Of a DNA stretch of 64,000 bases, positions 7,438 through 16,180 are shown piece by piece. This stretch comes from Tardiphaga robiniae (GTDB taxonomy: Bacteria > Pseudomonadota > Alphaproteobacteria > Rhizobiales > Xanthobacteraceae), in the NCBI RefSeq assembly GCF_013359755.1, contig NZ_JABMCJ010000093.1:186001-250000 (forward strand), read 5' to 3'. The notes under the pieces are model-generated. The model ran no database searches, was not told where the DNA came from, and saw only the letters and a list, made by a program, of their open reading frames with translations. Within the stretch, counting starts at the first letter, position 1. Each line of letters starts with the position of its first letter. A program made the position numbers and the translations under genes.

Positions 7438-9345
7438 TCAAGCGACACTGCTGCGAGCTGTCTCTAATGCATTGCTGAGCTCGTGAAGCTCATAGGGTTT
7501 GCGCAATAGCAGAAACTCTGAACCTGATTTCCGGGAGGCGTCACTATAGCCCGTCGCAAGCACCACCGGCATGTGCGGGTGACTCCGTCTGAGATTGCGA
7601 GCGAGGCCGAGACCATCCAACTTTCCCGGCATCACAATATCACTAAATACAATGTCGATGCCGTCGCGCTCAATCTCGCGCATTGCGGACTCTGCGTCCG
7701 TTACCCATTTCACGCGATATCCCAGCTCTTCCAAAAGAACGGTGCTGGAGGTTGCGACATCTGGATTGTCTTCAACGAGAAGAACGGTGCCGGCACCTTC
7801 GGCCAGAACCTCTGCTTCATGCACGCCAGCATGGCCCTCTCCGCGCGGGAGCCGAATGACGATTTCCGTGCCTGCGCCGAGCTTGCTTTTGATTTCTACA
7901 CTGCCGCCAGCCTGGTTGACAAAGCCATGGACTTGCGAGAGCCCCAATCCCGTTCCCTTGCCGACGGGCTTGGTCGTGAAAAAGGGATCGAACACCTTCG
8001 CAATGACATCCTCAGGAATACCAGCGCCGGTATCGATCACTTTGATATTCACATGCTCGCCTATATCTTCTCCGTCCGCGACACGATGATTTTCTGCTGT
8101 GATCGTCAACGTGCCCCCGTCGGGCATGGCATCACGAGAGTTGATGCCGAGATTGATGATTGCGGTCTCGAGTTCGGTCGGATCCGCGAAGACCGGCCAG
8201 ACTCCGGCGGGCACGGAGATTTCGAGCTTTATCGCGCTGCCTAGGACTGTGGCCAAGACTTCGCGTACAGCTTGCACCGTCTCTCCAACGTCAAGCAGCA
8301 CCGGGTCGACTTGTTGGCGCCGCGCAAAAGTCAGCAGTTGGCGCGTCAGTGCCGCCCCGCGGCGAACGCTTGCCTCAATCGCTTCTGCTGCCTTGACCAC
8401 GCGAGGGTCAATGGCGTGGCGCTTGATAAGCCGAGCGTTACCGGTAACCGCCATAAGCAGGTTATTAAAGTCATGTGCCACGCCACCGGTCAGCTGACCG
8501 AGCGCATCCATCTTCTGTGATTCAGCCAGCTGCCTTTGCATATTTTCAAGTTGCTGCACCGCCAGGCGTCGTTCTGTGATGTCGCGCGTAATCTTGGCAA
8601 AGCCGATCAACTCGCCTGCATCATTGCGGACGGGATCGATGACCACACTCGCCCAGAAAAACGTGCCGTCTTTGCGAACGCGTAAGCCTTCCTCCTCGTA
8701 ACGGCCGTTCTTACGGGCAGTCTCCAGAGCACGCGCCGGCTTTCCCGCTTCGCGATCACCAGGGGTGTAAAATCGCGAGAAGTGCTGTCCGATAATTTCT
8801 TCGGGCAGATAGCCCTTGATTCGCTGGCCACCCAAGTTCCAGCTGGTGATCCGACCTTCCGGATCAAGCATATACAAAGCGTAGTCGGTGACATTTCCCA
8901 CCAGCAGGCGAAAATGGTTCTCGCTCTCGTTTAATGCGAAGCGCGCCTGCATCCGCTCGGTGATGTCCCGCGTGATTTTCGCGAAACCGACAAGCACACC
9001 ATCTTCATAAATGGCATCAATGACGACGGAAGCGAAAAATCGCGAACCGTCCTTACGCATCCGCCAGCCCTCCGCTTCGAAGCGCTTGTCCCGCCGCGCG
9101 GCCTCTAGCGCAGCAGCGGGAAGTCCGGCTTCGCGATCCTCCGGGGGGTAGAAAACCGAAAAATGCTGACCCACGATTTCATCTGCGGAATATCCTTTGA
9201 TCTTCTCGGCGCCTGTATTCCAATTTGATACAATGCCGTTCAGGTCCAGCAGATAGATCGCATAATCTGTGACGCCTTGAACGAGGAGCCGAAAGGCGCG
9301 CTCGCTTTCGAAAAGACCGCGTCCAGCGTTATTTGTCTCTGCCAT
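7438..9345 (-). CDS. Hybrid sensor histidine kinase, PAS-PAS-HisKA-HATPase-receiver
   Basis: A 635-residue cytoplasmic protein with no membrane segment. Two PAS-PAC units (about 15-133 and 142-260) are close copies of each other, each ending with FAKITRDITER. The phospho-acceptor helix has GGVAHDFNNLL with His at 291. The ATP-binding domain shows the N box (NSRDAM, about 402), G1 DTGAGIPE (about 438) and GKGTGLGLS (about 463). The C-terminal receiver has Asp 569 (FSDIVMPGK) and Lys in LLRKPYE. Soluble PAS sensors of this type usually read redox, oxygen, light or energy state; no cofactor-binding residues can be assigned. No DNA-binding regulator is adjacent. Confidence 0.93.
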   Translation of the reverse strand: MAETNNAGRGLFESERAFRLLVQGVTDYAIYLLDLNGIVSNWNTGAEKIKGYSADEIVGQHFSVFYPPEDREAGLPAAALEAARRDKRFEAEGWRMRKDGSRFFASVVIDAIYEDGVLVGFAKITRDITERMQARFALNESENHFRLLVGNVTDYALYMLDPEGRITSWNLGGQRIKGYLPEEIIGQHFSRFYTPGDREAGKPARALETARKNGRYEEEGLRVRKDGTFFWASVVIDPVRNDAGELIGFAKITRDITERRLAVQQLENMQRQLAESQKMDALGQLTGGVAHDFNNLLMAVTGNARLIKRHAIDPRVVKAAEAIEASVRRGAALTRQLLTFARRQQVDPVLLDVGETVQAVREVLATVLGSAIKLEISVPAGVWPVFADPTELETAIINLGINSRDAMPDGGTLTITAENHRVADGEDIGEHVNIKVIDTGAGIPEDVIAKVFDPFFTTKPVGKGTGLGLSQVHGFVNQAGGSVEIKSKLGAGTEIVIRLPRGEGHAGVHEAEVLAEGAGTVLLVEDNPDVATSSTVLLEELGYRVKWVTDAESAMREIERDGIDIVFSDIVMPGKLDGLGLARNLRRSHPHMPVVLATGYSDASRKSGSEFLLLRKPYELHELSNALETARSSVA

Positions 9346-9518
9346 CGTTCACTTCCCGCGAAACTACTAACGCGTGTCCGGTTTGGCGGTGCCCACAATG
9401 CTGCACCGCTGTCGGCACGGCGACGGAGAGATCCGCAAGGTCTTCAGCGTAAGCCGTCATGCGCGGTACACAAGAAGACAGTTTTTGGCGGAGGCGGAAC
9501 TAACGAAGTGCCAGGGAG

Positions 9519-9677
9519 TTAAGTGTTGTTTAGGCGAAGTCGACGCGGCGCCGAAGAAGGCCGCCGCAGCTTTGAAAAATTCGTCGCGATCTGTCCAATC
9601 CACGATCCGTATATGATCAGTGCGATCACAACCGCCAATCCTGCAAAGACCCACGACTGCGTCTCTGATTGAGGCAC
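9519..9677 (-). CDS. Candidate 52-aa single-span membrane protein
   Basis: A short frame from a GTG start (MPQSETQSWV when initiated) with one strongly hydrophobic segment of about 20 residues (W9 to I30) and a basic C-terminal tail (KLRRPSSAPRRLRLN). This is the classic layout of a small inner-membrane protein with its positive end in the cytoplasm. No clear Shine-Dalgarno precedes the GTG, and no other start is better. It lies between tRNA-Arg and the hybrid kinase on the same strand. Function unknown; real expression uncertain. Confidence 0.35.
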   Translation of the reverse strand: MPQSETQSWVFAGLAVVIALIIYGSWIGQIATNFSKLRRPSSAPRRLRLNNT

Positions 9678-9750
9678 GTTGACCGTGAAAAAAGTTACCG
9701 CGTTATAATGTACGGCAAGTCATTGAAAGTATTGGAATCGGAAAATGACG

Positions 9751-9827
9751 TGGCGATCCCAGCAGGATTCGAACCTGCAACCCACGGAGTAGAAATCCGT
9801 TACTCTATCCAGTTGAGCTATGGGACC
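9751..9827 (-). tRNA. tRNA-Arg (anticodon TCT)
   Basis: A 77-base cloverleaf on the minus strand with encoded CCA. The acceptor arms GGTCCCA and TGGGATC pair with one G-T wobble, the T arm has GGTTCGAATCC, and the anticodon stem ACGGA/TCCGT encloses the loop TTTCTAC, giving anticodon TCT (reads AGA). Its 3' end faces the small-gene region at lower coordinates, the side on which integrative elements usually sit, but I found no second copy of the 3' end in the window. Confidence 0.95.
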
Positions 9828-10097
9828 GGCGCGTCGTCATATCATCGTCGGTATGGCTTGGACAGACCGGGTAAGTTGGCCGGATTCGGACACGGTTTTC
9901 AAGCGTTTGGGCGGTTGGTGAGCTGGCCTTTCTCTTGCTGATTGAGCGGTGAACCCGCGATTTCAGCCAGAAAGTGTGCCGACTTGATCCGCTTTTCGTC
10001 CCAAAACCGAACGTCCGTCTGTGCCTTCGACGTCGCTTCGATACCTGTCCCGTTCGGGGATGCCTTCGCAGCTTCGGGGCCGGCAGATTGGCGGGCC

Positions 10098-10451
10098 CTA
10101 AGACTCCGACGGCGGGGGCCGCGATGGTGGCTTGTCGCCCTTGTTATCGTCACTGGAGATGCCGCGCTGGCCGGTCTCGCCTGGCTCGCCGTCGATGTGG
10201 TCCTCAAATAGCTGCTCCGGGAAGCCGTATTGCCTGGTCACGAAACGGCCGGCCATGTAGGAGATCTGGCACGCGATCAGACATCCGGTCGTGACCGCCA
10301 CACCGCCCAGCGCCGGAAATCCCTGGCCCCATGTCACGACGGCGGACAGGACAGCGACCAGCACGGTCGTCACGACAATGACCCATACGGGGCCGACCAG
10401 TCCGACGGCGAGGCCCGCCAGTGAACTTGTCGCCAAGAGAAGTTCGATCAT
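10098..10451 (-). CDS. Small integral membrane protein, 117 aa
   Basis: The first 80 residues are strongly hydrophobic and form two to three membrane segments (about 2-20, 22-42, 48-68). The C-terminal 45 residues are hydrophilic and end in a Pro/Ser-rich tail (DKPPSRPPPSES). No family recognised. It starts at 10451; a 6-base inverted repeat with an AA centre (10470-10483) lies about 20 bases upstream and could be part of an operator. A plus-strand frame over the tail is treated as a shadow. Confidence 0.65.
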   Translation of the reverse strand: MIELLLATSSLAGLAVGLVGPVWVIVVTTVLVAVLSAVVTWGQGFPALGGVAVTTGCLIACQISYMAGRFVTRQYGFPEQLFEDHIDGEPGETGQRGISSDDNKGDKPPSRPPPSES

Positions 10452-10960
10452 GATGCGATGCGCCCAGAACGACCGAACGGTCGGGCGATCGCCGTGATCG
10501 TCCTATGCCGCAAGGCGCACCCATCTGACCGCAGCTGGAAGACTTGGGTACCCGTGATCTCCGGTCGTCCCCAACAGGCTGCTTTTAGTCTTAACGTGTC
10601 GCGTTTGATTAAAACGCGTAGGGGGCGATCGCGGGCCGCGCCGGCCGTTCATGCGCGTATGACCCGTTGTAAAACTGTCACCAAAATCGTCGGCGCGTGC
10701 TCGAACCGTTTCCCACACAGGGGCGACCAATCGGCGGTGACGTGGCTTTGCTTTCGGCAGGGCCCGCCGCCATGATGCCCACGGCTTGCGCGTGGGCCTG
10801 CGATTTGAGTTACCCAGGTTCGTCACATGATGTTGCCAGCAATCGTCGTGTCTCGCGTTGCGCCGGTCGAGAGACTCGCGAACAAGCTGGCCATGAGTCC
10901 GTCACCGTTTTTACGCACATTTGAATCCAGGCGGCATTCGTCCGTGCAGGGGAGTTGTCC
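10452..10960. other. Intergenic region before the A2M-PBP1C operon
   Basis: About 500 bases without a supportable gene, between two divergent transcription units, so it should hold promoters for both. Two short perfect inverted repeats are visible: CGACCG-AA-CGGTCG at 10470-10483 and CGCGTTT-GATTA-AAACGCG at 10600-10618. No sigma70 consensus stands out. The ORFs here have poor composition. Confidence 0.5.
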
Positions 10961-13900
10961 ATGATTGGTCTGGTTCGCGCCGTCACTGTCTGCGCCACAC
11001 TGGCGTTCGGCCTCGTCTCGGCTCACGCGGCCGACAAGGCTTTCCGACGGGATGAGCTGGCGGATTCCGCGATCAAGCTCGAGGCGCAGATCAAGAGCGA
11101 GGCAGGGCCTGTCGCCAAGAGCGCGGCAACTTTGCGCACCGACGCGGACGCGGCCTTCAAACGCTCCGATTTCCGGGCCGGTTTGCAGACGCTGGGCCAG
11201 ATCGTGGCGATTGCGCCAGACGACAGCGCCAACTGGCTGCGGCTCGCCAAGACGATCTTCCAGATCCGCCCGGCAACCTCGTCCGAAACCACCTTCCTGC
11301 GCGAGCGCGCTGCGACAGCGGCCTATATCGCCTATCAGCGCGCCGGCAATGCCGGCGAGGAGGCCGAGGCGCTGGCCGTGCTTGGCCGGGCCATGGAAGA
11401 ACGCAAGCTGTGGCGCCCGGCACTGGACGCGCTGCGCCTGTCGCTCGAGATGCGCGAGGTCGCCGACGTCCGCGGCCAGTATGAAAAACTACGCGACGAT
11501 CACGGCTTCCGGTTGCTCGATTACACCGTGGACTCGGATTCCGCTTCGCCGCGCGCCTGTTTCCAGTTCTCGGAAGAACTCGCCAAGCGGGTCGATTTCG
11601 CGCCGTTCCTAGCGCTCGCCGGCAGCGACAAGCCGGCATTGACCTCCGAGGAGAAGCAGCTCTGCGTCGAAGGCCTCAAACATGGCGAGCGCTACAATAT
11701 CAACCTGCGCGCCGGCCTGCCGTCGACGGTGAAAGAGAGCCTGCCGAAATCGGCCGAGTTCAACATCTATGTGCGCGACCGCAAGCCGTTCGTGCGTTTC
11801 ACCGGCCGCGCCTATGTGCTGCCGCGCACAGGCCAGCAGGGCATCCCCGTGGTCTCGGTCAACACCCAAGCGGTCACCGTCAATGTGTTCCGGATCGGCG
11901 ATCGCAACCTGATCAACACTGTCATCGGCAGCGATTTCCAGACGGCGCTGAGCAAGTACCAGCTCGACAGCCTCGGCGACGAGCGCGGCATGAAAGTCTG
12001 GACCGGCGAGCTGGCCACGGCGTCGACGCTCAATGCCGACGTCACCACGGCATTCCCCGTCGATCAGGCCATCGGCGAGCTGCAGCCCGGCGTTTATGTC
12101 ATGACCGCGGCGGCCAAGGGTCCGGGGTCTGGCAGTGGCGATGACGACGGCTCGCTGGCGACCCAGTGGTTCATCGTGTCGGATCTTGGTCTCACGGCCT
12201 TCTCGGGCAATGACGGCATCCATGTCTTCGTCAATTCGCTCGCTTCGACCGATCCGATGACCAAAGCCGACGTCCGGCTGGTCGCGCGCAACAACGAGAT
12301 TCTTGCGACCAGGAAGACCGACGACTCCGGCCATGTGCTGTTCGAGGCGGGGCTCGCCAAGGGCGAGGGCGGTCTGTCGCCGGCACTGCTGACGGTGACA
12401 TCAGACAAGAACGACTATGCGTTCCTGAGTCTCAAATTGAACGCCTTCGATCTCAGTGATCGTGGCGTCTCCGGCCGCGCGGTTCCTGCCGGTGCCGATG
12501 CTTTCGTCTATGCCGAGCGCGGCGTCTATCGCTCCGGCGAGACGGTCTATCTCACCGCGCTGTTGCGCGACGGGCAGGGCAATGCCGTGACCTCGGGCCC
12601 AATGACTCTCGTGGTCGAGCGCCCCGATGGCGTCGAGTTCCGCCGCGCCGTCCTGCCTGACCAGGGCGCAGGCGGTCGCAGCCTGACGCTGCCACTGAAT
12701 TCGGCGGTTCCAACGGGCACCTGGCGCGTTCGTGCCTTCACCGATCCGAAGGCGCCGTCGGTCGGCGAGACCACTTTCATGGTCGAGGATTACGTCCCGG
12801 ATCGGATTGAATTCGATATATCTTCCAAGGATAAGCTAATCAAAGCTGATGCTCCTGTAGAACTTAAAGTCGATGGTCGTTTCCTCTACGGCGCTCCCGC
12901 GTCGGGCCTGCAGCTCGAAGGCGATCTGCTTGTCAGCCCTGCCGCGAACCGCCCAGGATTCGCTGGCTACCAGTTCGGCGTTGCCGACGAGGAAAGCGCC
13001 AGCAATGAGCGGACGCCGATCGAGGGCCTGCCGGAAGCCGATGCCAATGGCGTCGCGACGTTTCCGGTCAGCCTCGCCAAGCCGCCGTCCTCAACCCGTC
13101 CGCAGGAAGCCCAGATCTTCATTCGCATGACCGAAGCCGGCGGCCGTGCCGTCGAGCGCAAGTTCGTACTGCCGGTTGCGCCCAGTGCGCCGATGATCGG
13201 CGTGAAGCCGTTGTTTAAGGATAAGAACGTCGCCGAGGGAGATAACGCGGCTTTCGACGTCGTGGTCGTGTCGCCGGAGGGAACCTCGCTGGCCCGCAGC
13301 GGGCTGCGTTACGAATTGCTCAAGATGGAATCCCGCTACCAGTGGTACCGGCAAAATTCGTCCTGGGATTACGAGCCGGTCAAATCGACGAAGCGCGTCG
13401 CCGATGGCGATCTCACCGTTGCCGCCAATGCTCCGGCCCGTATCTCGCTGCAGCCGCAGCCCGGCCGCTATCGGCTCGACGTGAAATCGAATGAAGCCGA
13501 TGGTCCGATCACCTCGGTGCAGTTCGATGTCGGCTGGTATTCCGACGGCAGCGCCGATACGCCGGACCTGCTGGAGACCTCCATCGACAAGCCGGAATAT
13601 CTGTCGGGCGACACCATGACCGTTTCGGTCAATGCCCGCACCGCTGGCCTTCTGACGATCAATGTGCTGGGCGACCGCCTGCTGACGACCCAGAGCATCG
13701 CCGTCAAGGAAGGCCAGTCGCAGATCAAGATCCCAGTCGGCAAGGACTGGGGCACGGGCGCCTATGTGGTGGCCACGCTGCGCCGGCCTCTCGATGCCGC
13801 CGCCAAACGGATGCCCGGCCGTGCCATCGGGTTGAAGTGGTTTGGTATCGACAAAAAAGCACGCACGCTCGACGTCGCACTGTCGCCGCCGGCGCTGATC

Positions 13901-16180
13901 CGGCCCAGCACGACGTTGAAGCTGCCGGTGAAACTCGGCGGGCTCAATCCCGGTGAGGACGCCAAGATCGTCGTTGCCGCCGTCGATGTCGGTATTCTCA
14001 ACCTGACCAATTACAAGCCACCGGCGCCGGATGACTATTATCTTGGCCAGCGCCGCATGACGTCGGAAATTCGCGACATCTATGGGCAGCTGATCGACGG
14101 CATGCAGGGCACCCGCGGCCAGCTGCGCACTGGCGGTGATAGTGCCGGCGCGCAGATTGAAGGCTCGCCGCCCACCCAGAAGCCGATGGCGCTGTATTCC
14201 GGCATCGTCACTGTGGCTGCCGATGGCACCGCCCAGATCGAGTTCGAGATTCCGGAGTTCGCCGGCACCGTGCGCGTGATGGCCGTAGCCTGGACCGCGA
14301 CCAAGCTCGGCCGTGCTACGGTTGACGTCACGGTGCGCGATCCCGTGGTGCTCACTGCGACCCTGCCGCGGTTCCTGCTGTCCGGCGACAAGGGCACCAT
14401 GAGCTTTGACCTCGACAATGTCGAAGGCGCACCGGGCGACTACACCATCGCTGTAAAGACCTCCGGCCCCGTCAAGGTGACCGGCAATCCGGCGACGACG
14501 ATCAAGCTCGCGGCCAAACAGCGGACCTCGATGGCGCTGGCCATCGATGCATCCGGTGCGGGCACGGCCCAGTTCGACGTCGATATCAAGGGACCGAACG
14601 GGCTGACGCTGGCACGGCACTATGTGCTCGACGTCAAGGCGGCGACGCAGGTCTTGGCGCGGCGCTCGATCCGCACGCTGGCGAAGGGCGAGAGCCTGAC
14701 GCTGACATCGGACATGTTCTCCGATCTCGTATCGGGCACCGGCGGCGTCTCGCTGTCGGTCAGCCTGTCCACAGCACTTGATGCAGCGACCATCCTCAAG
14801 GCACTGGATCGCTATCCCTATGGCTGCTCCGAGCAGATCACCAGCCGCGCGATGCCGCTGCTCTATGTGAACGATCTCGCGGCCGGCGCGCATCTGGCGA
14901 TGGACACCGGAGTCGATCAGCGCATCAAGGACTCGATCGACAGACTGCTGGCGCGTCAGGGCTCGAACGGTTCGTTCGGCCTGTGGTCAGCGGGCGGCGA
15001 CGATGCCTGGCTGGACGCCTACGTGACGGACTTCCTGACCCGCGCCCGCGAAAAGGGTTTTGTGGTGCCGGACGTGCTGTTCCGTGCCGCGCTGGACCGC
15101 GTACGCAACTCGGTCGTCAATGCTGACGAACCCGAAAAGGACGGCGGTCGCGATCTCGCTTACGGCCTCTATGTGCTGGCCAAGAACGGTACCGCTCCGA
15201 TCGGTGATCTGCGCTACCTCGCCGACACCAAACTGAAGAACCTGGCGACGCCCATCGCCAAGTCGCAGCTGGCGGCGGCACTGGCGCTGGTCGGTGACCG
15301 TGCCCGTGCAGAACGCGTCTACGCGGCAGCGGTTGAAAGCCTCGCGCCGAAGCCGGCCATCGAATTCGGCCGCGTCGATTATGGCTCGGCGCTGCGCGAT
15401 GCTGCGGCGCTGGTCTCGCTTGCCAGCGAAGGCAATGCTCCGCGGGCAACGCTGACGCAGGCCGTCCAGCGTGTTGAAGCCGCGCGCGGCCTGACGCCCT
15501 TCACCTCGACGCAGGAGAATGCGTGGCTGGTGCTGGCGTCGCGTGCGCTGGCCAAGGAAGCCAACACGCTGGCGCTCGACGTCAACGGTTCGCCGGTGAA
15601 GACCGCGCTCTATCGCAGCTACAAGGCGGCGGAGATGGCGGGGCAACCGATCAAGATCACCAACACTGGCGATACGCCGGTGCAGGCGGTCGTCTCGGTA
15701 TCCGGTTCGCCGATCACGCCAGAGCCGGCGGCATCCAACGGCTTCAAGATCGAGCGCAATTACTTCACGCTCGACGGCAAGCCTGCCGACGTCACCAAGG
15801 CCAAGCAGAACGATCGCTTTGCCGTGGTGCTGAAGATCACGGAAGCCAAGCCGGAATACGGGCACATCATGGTGGCCGACTATCTGCCGGCCGGTTTCGA
15901 GATCGACAATCCGCATCTGGTGTCGTCGGGCGACAGCGGCACGCTGGACTGGATCGAGGATGGCGAAGAACCTGAGAACACCGAATTCCGCGATGACCGC
16001 TTCACCGCGGCGATCGACCGGAAGAGCGACGACAAGGCGGTGTTCACCGTCGCCTATATCGTGCGTGCGGTGTCGCCCGGCAAATACGTGCTGCCGCAAG
16101 CCTATGTGGAAGACATGTATAATCCGTCGCGCTACGGGCGGACGGGGACGGGCAGTGTCGAGGTCGCGAAGGCGAAATGA
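10961..16180 (+). CDS. Bacterial alpha-2-macroglobulin family protein
   Basis: A 1739-residue secreted protein with MG-type beta domains and a C-terminal thioester/helical domain. The thioester motif CSEQ is intact (in YPYGCSEQ, about residue 1290), so it can trap proteases covalently; the well-studied Escherichia coli homologue YfhM guards the periplasm this way. The signal peptide ends AHA and has no lipobox, so unlike YfhM it is probably soluble in the periplasm. The start is ATG 10961, six bases after GGGGAG, rather than the TTG six bases earlier. It is translationally coupled to pbpC (ATGA), the usual pairing: trap plus peptidoglycan repair. A 75-base patch at about 12805-12880 has unusually AT-rich, rare codons. 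Confidence 0.93.
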   Translation: MIGLVRAVTVCATLAFGLVSAHAADKAFRRDELADSAIKLEAQIKSEAGPVAKSAATLRTDADAAFKRSDFRAGLQTLGQIVAIAPDDSANWLRLAKTIFQIRPATSSETTFLRERAATAAYIAYQRAGNAGEEAEALAVLGRAMEERKLWRPALDALRLSLEMREVADVRGQYEKLRDDHGFRLLDYTVDSDSASPRACFQFSEELAKRVDFAPFLALAGSDKPALTSEEKQLCVEGLKHGERYNINLRAGLPSTVKESLPKSAEFNIYVRDRKPFVRFTGRAYVLPRTGQQGIPVVSVNTQAVTVNVFRIGDRNLINTVIGSDFQTALSKYQLDSLGDERGMKVWTGELATASTLNADVTTAFPVDQAIGELQPGVYVMTAAAKGPGSGSGDDDGSLATQWFIVSDLGLTAFSGNDGIHVFVNSLASTDPMTKADVRLVARNNEILATRKTDDSGHVLFEAGLAKGEGGLSPALLTVTSDKNDYAFLSLKLNAFDLSDRGVSGRAVPAGADAFVYAERGVYRSGETVYLTALLRDGQGNAVTSGPMTLVVERPDGVEFRRAVLPDQGAGGRSLTLPLNSAVPTGTWRVRAFTDPKAPSVGETTFMVEDYVPDRIEFDISSKDKLIKADAPVELKVDGRFLYGAPASGLQLEGDLLVSPAANRPGFAGYQFGVADEESASNERTPIEGLPEADANGVATFPVSLAKPPSSTRPQEAQIFIRMTEAGGRAVERKFVLPVAPSAPMIGVKPLFKDKNVAEGDNAAFDVVVVSPEGTSLARSGLRYELLKMESRYQWYRQNSSWDYEPVKSTKRVADGDLTVAANAPARISLQPQPGRYRLDVKSNEADGPITSVQFDVGWYSDGSADTPDLLETSIDKPEYLSGDTMTVSVNARTAGLLTINVLGDRLLTTQSIAVKEGQSQIKIPVGKDWGTGAYVVATLRRPLDAAAKRMPGRAIGLKWFGIDKKARTLDVALSPPALIRPSTTLKLPVKLGGLNPGEDAKIVVAAVDVGILNLTNYKPPAPDDYYLGQRRMTSEIRDIYGQLIDGMQGTRGQLRTGGDSAGAQIEGSPPTQKPMALYSGIVTVAADGTAQIEFEIPEFAGTVRVMAVAWTATKLGRATVDVTVRDPVVLTATLPRFLLSGDKGTMSFDLDNVEGAPGDYTIAVKTSGPVKVTGNPATTIKLAAKQRTSMALAIDASGAGTAQFDVDIKGPNGLTLARHYVLDVKAATQVLARRSIRTLAKGESLTLTSDMFSDLVSGTGGVSLSVSLSTALDAATILKALDRYPYGCSEQITSRAMPLLYVNDLAAGAHLAMDTGVDQRIKDSIDRLLARQGSNGSFGLWSAGGDDAWLDAYVTDFLTRAREKGFVVPDVLFRAALDRVRNSVVNADEPEKDGGRDLAYGLYVLAKNGTAPIGDLRYLADTKLKNLATPIAKSQLAAALALVGDRARAERVYAAAVESLAPKPAIEFGRVDYGSALRDAAALVSLASEGNAPRATLTQAVQRVEAARGLTPFTSTQENAWLVLASRALAKEANTLALDVNGSPVKTALYRSYKAAEMAGQPIKITNTGDTPVQAVVSVSGSPITPEPAASNGFKIERNYFTLDGKPADVTKAKQNDRFAVVLKITEAKPEYGHIMVADYLPAGFEIDNPHLVSSGDSGTLDWIEDGEEPENTEFRDDRFTAAIDRKSDDKAVFTVAYIVRAVSPGKYVLPQAYVEDMYNPSRYGRTGTGSVEVAKAK

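Noticed and set aside
9751..9775. Attachment site at the 3' end of tRNA-Arg
   Set aside because: I looked for a direct repeat of the 3' end at lower coordinates and found none; no integrase gene is in the window.
9942..10211. 89-codon plus-strand frame with a hydrophobic end
   Set aside because: Mostly antisense to the Pro/Ser tail of the membrane protein at 10098-10451, which has better coding character.
13091..14893. 600-codon antisense frame inside the macroglobulin gene
   Set aside because: Shadow; composition is artefactual and the sense strand has thioester and MG-domain motifs.
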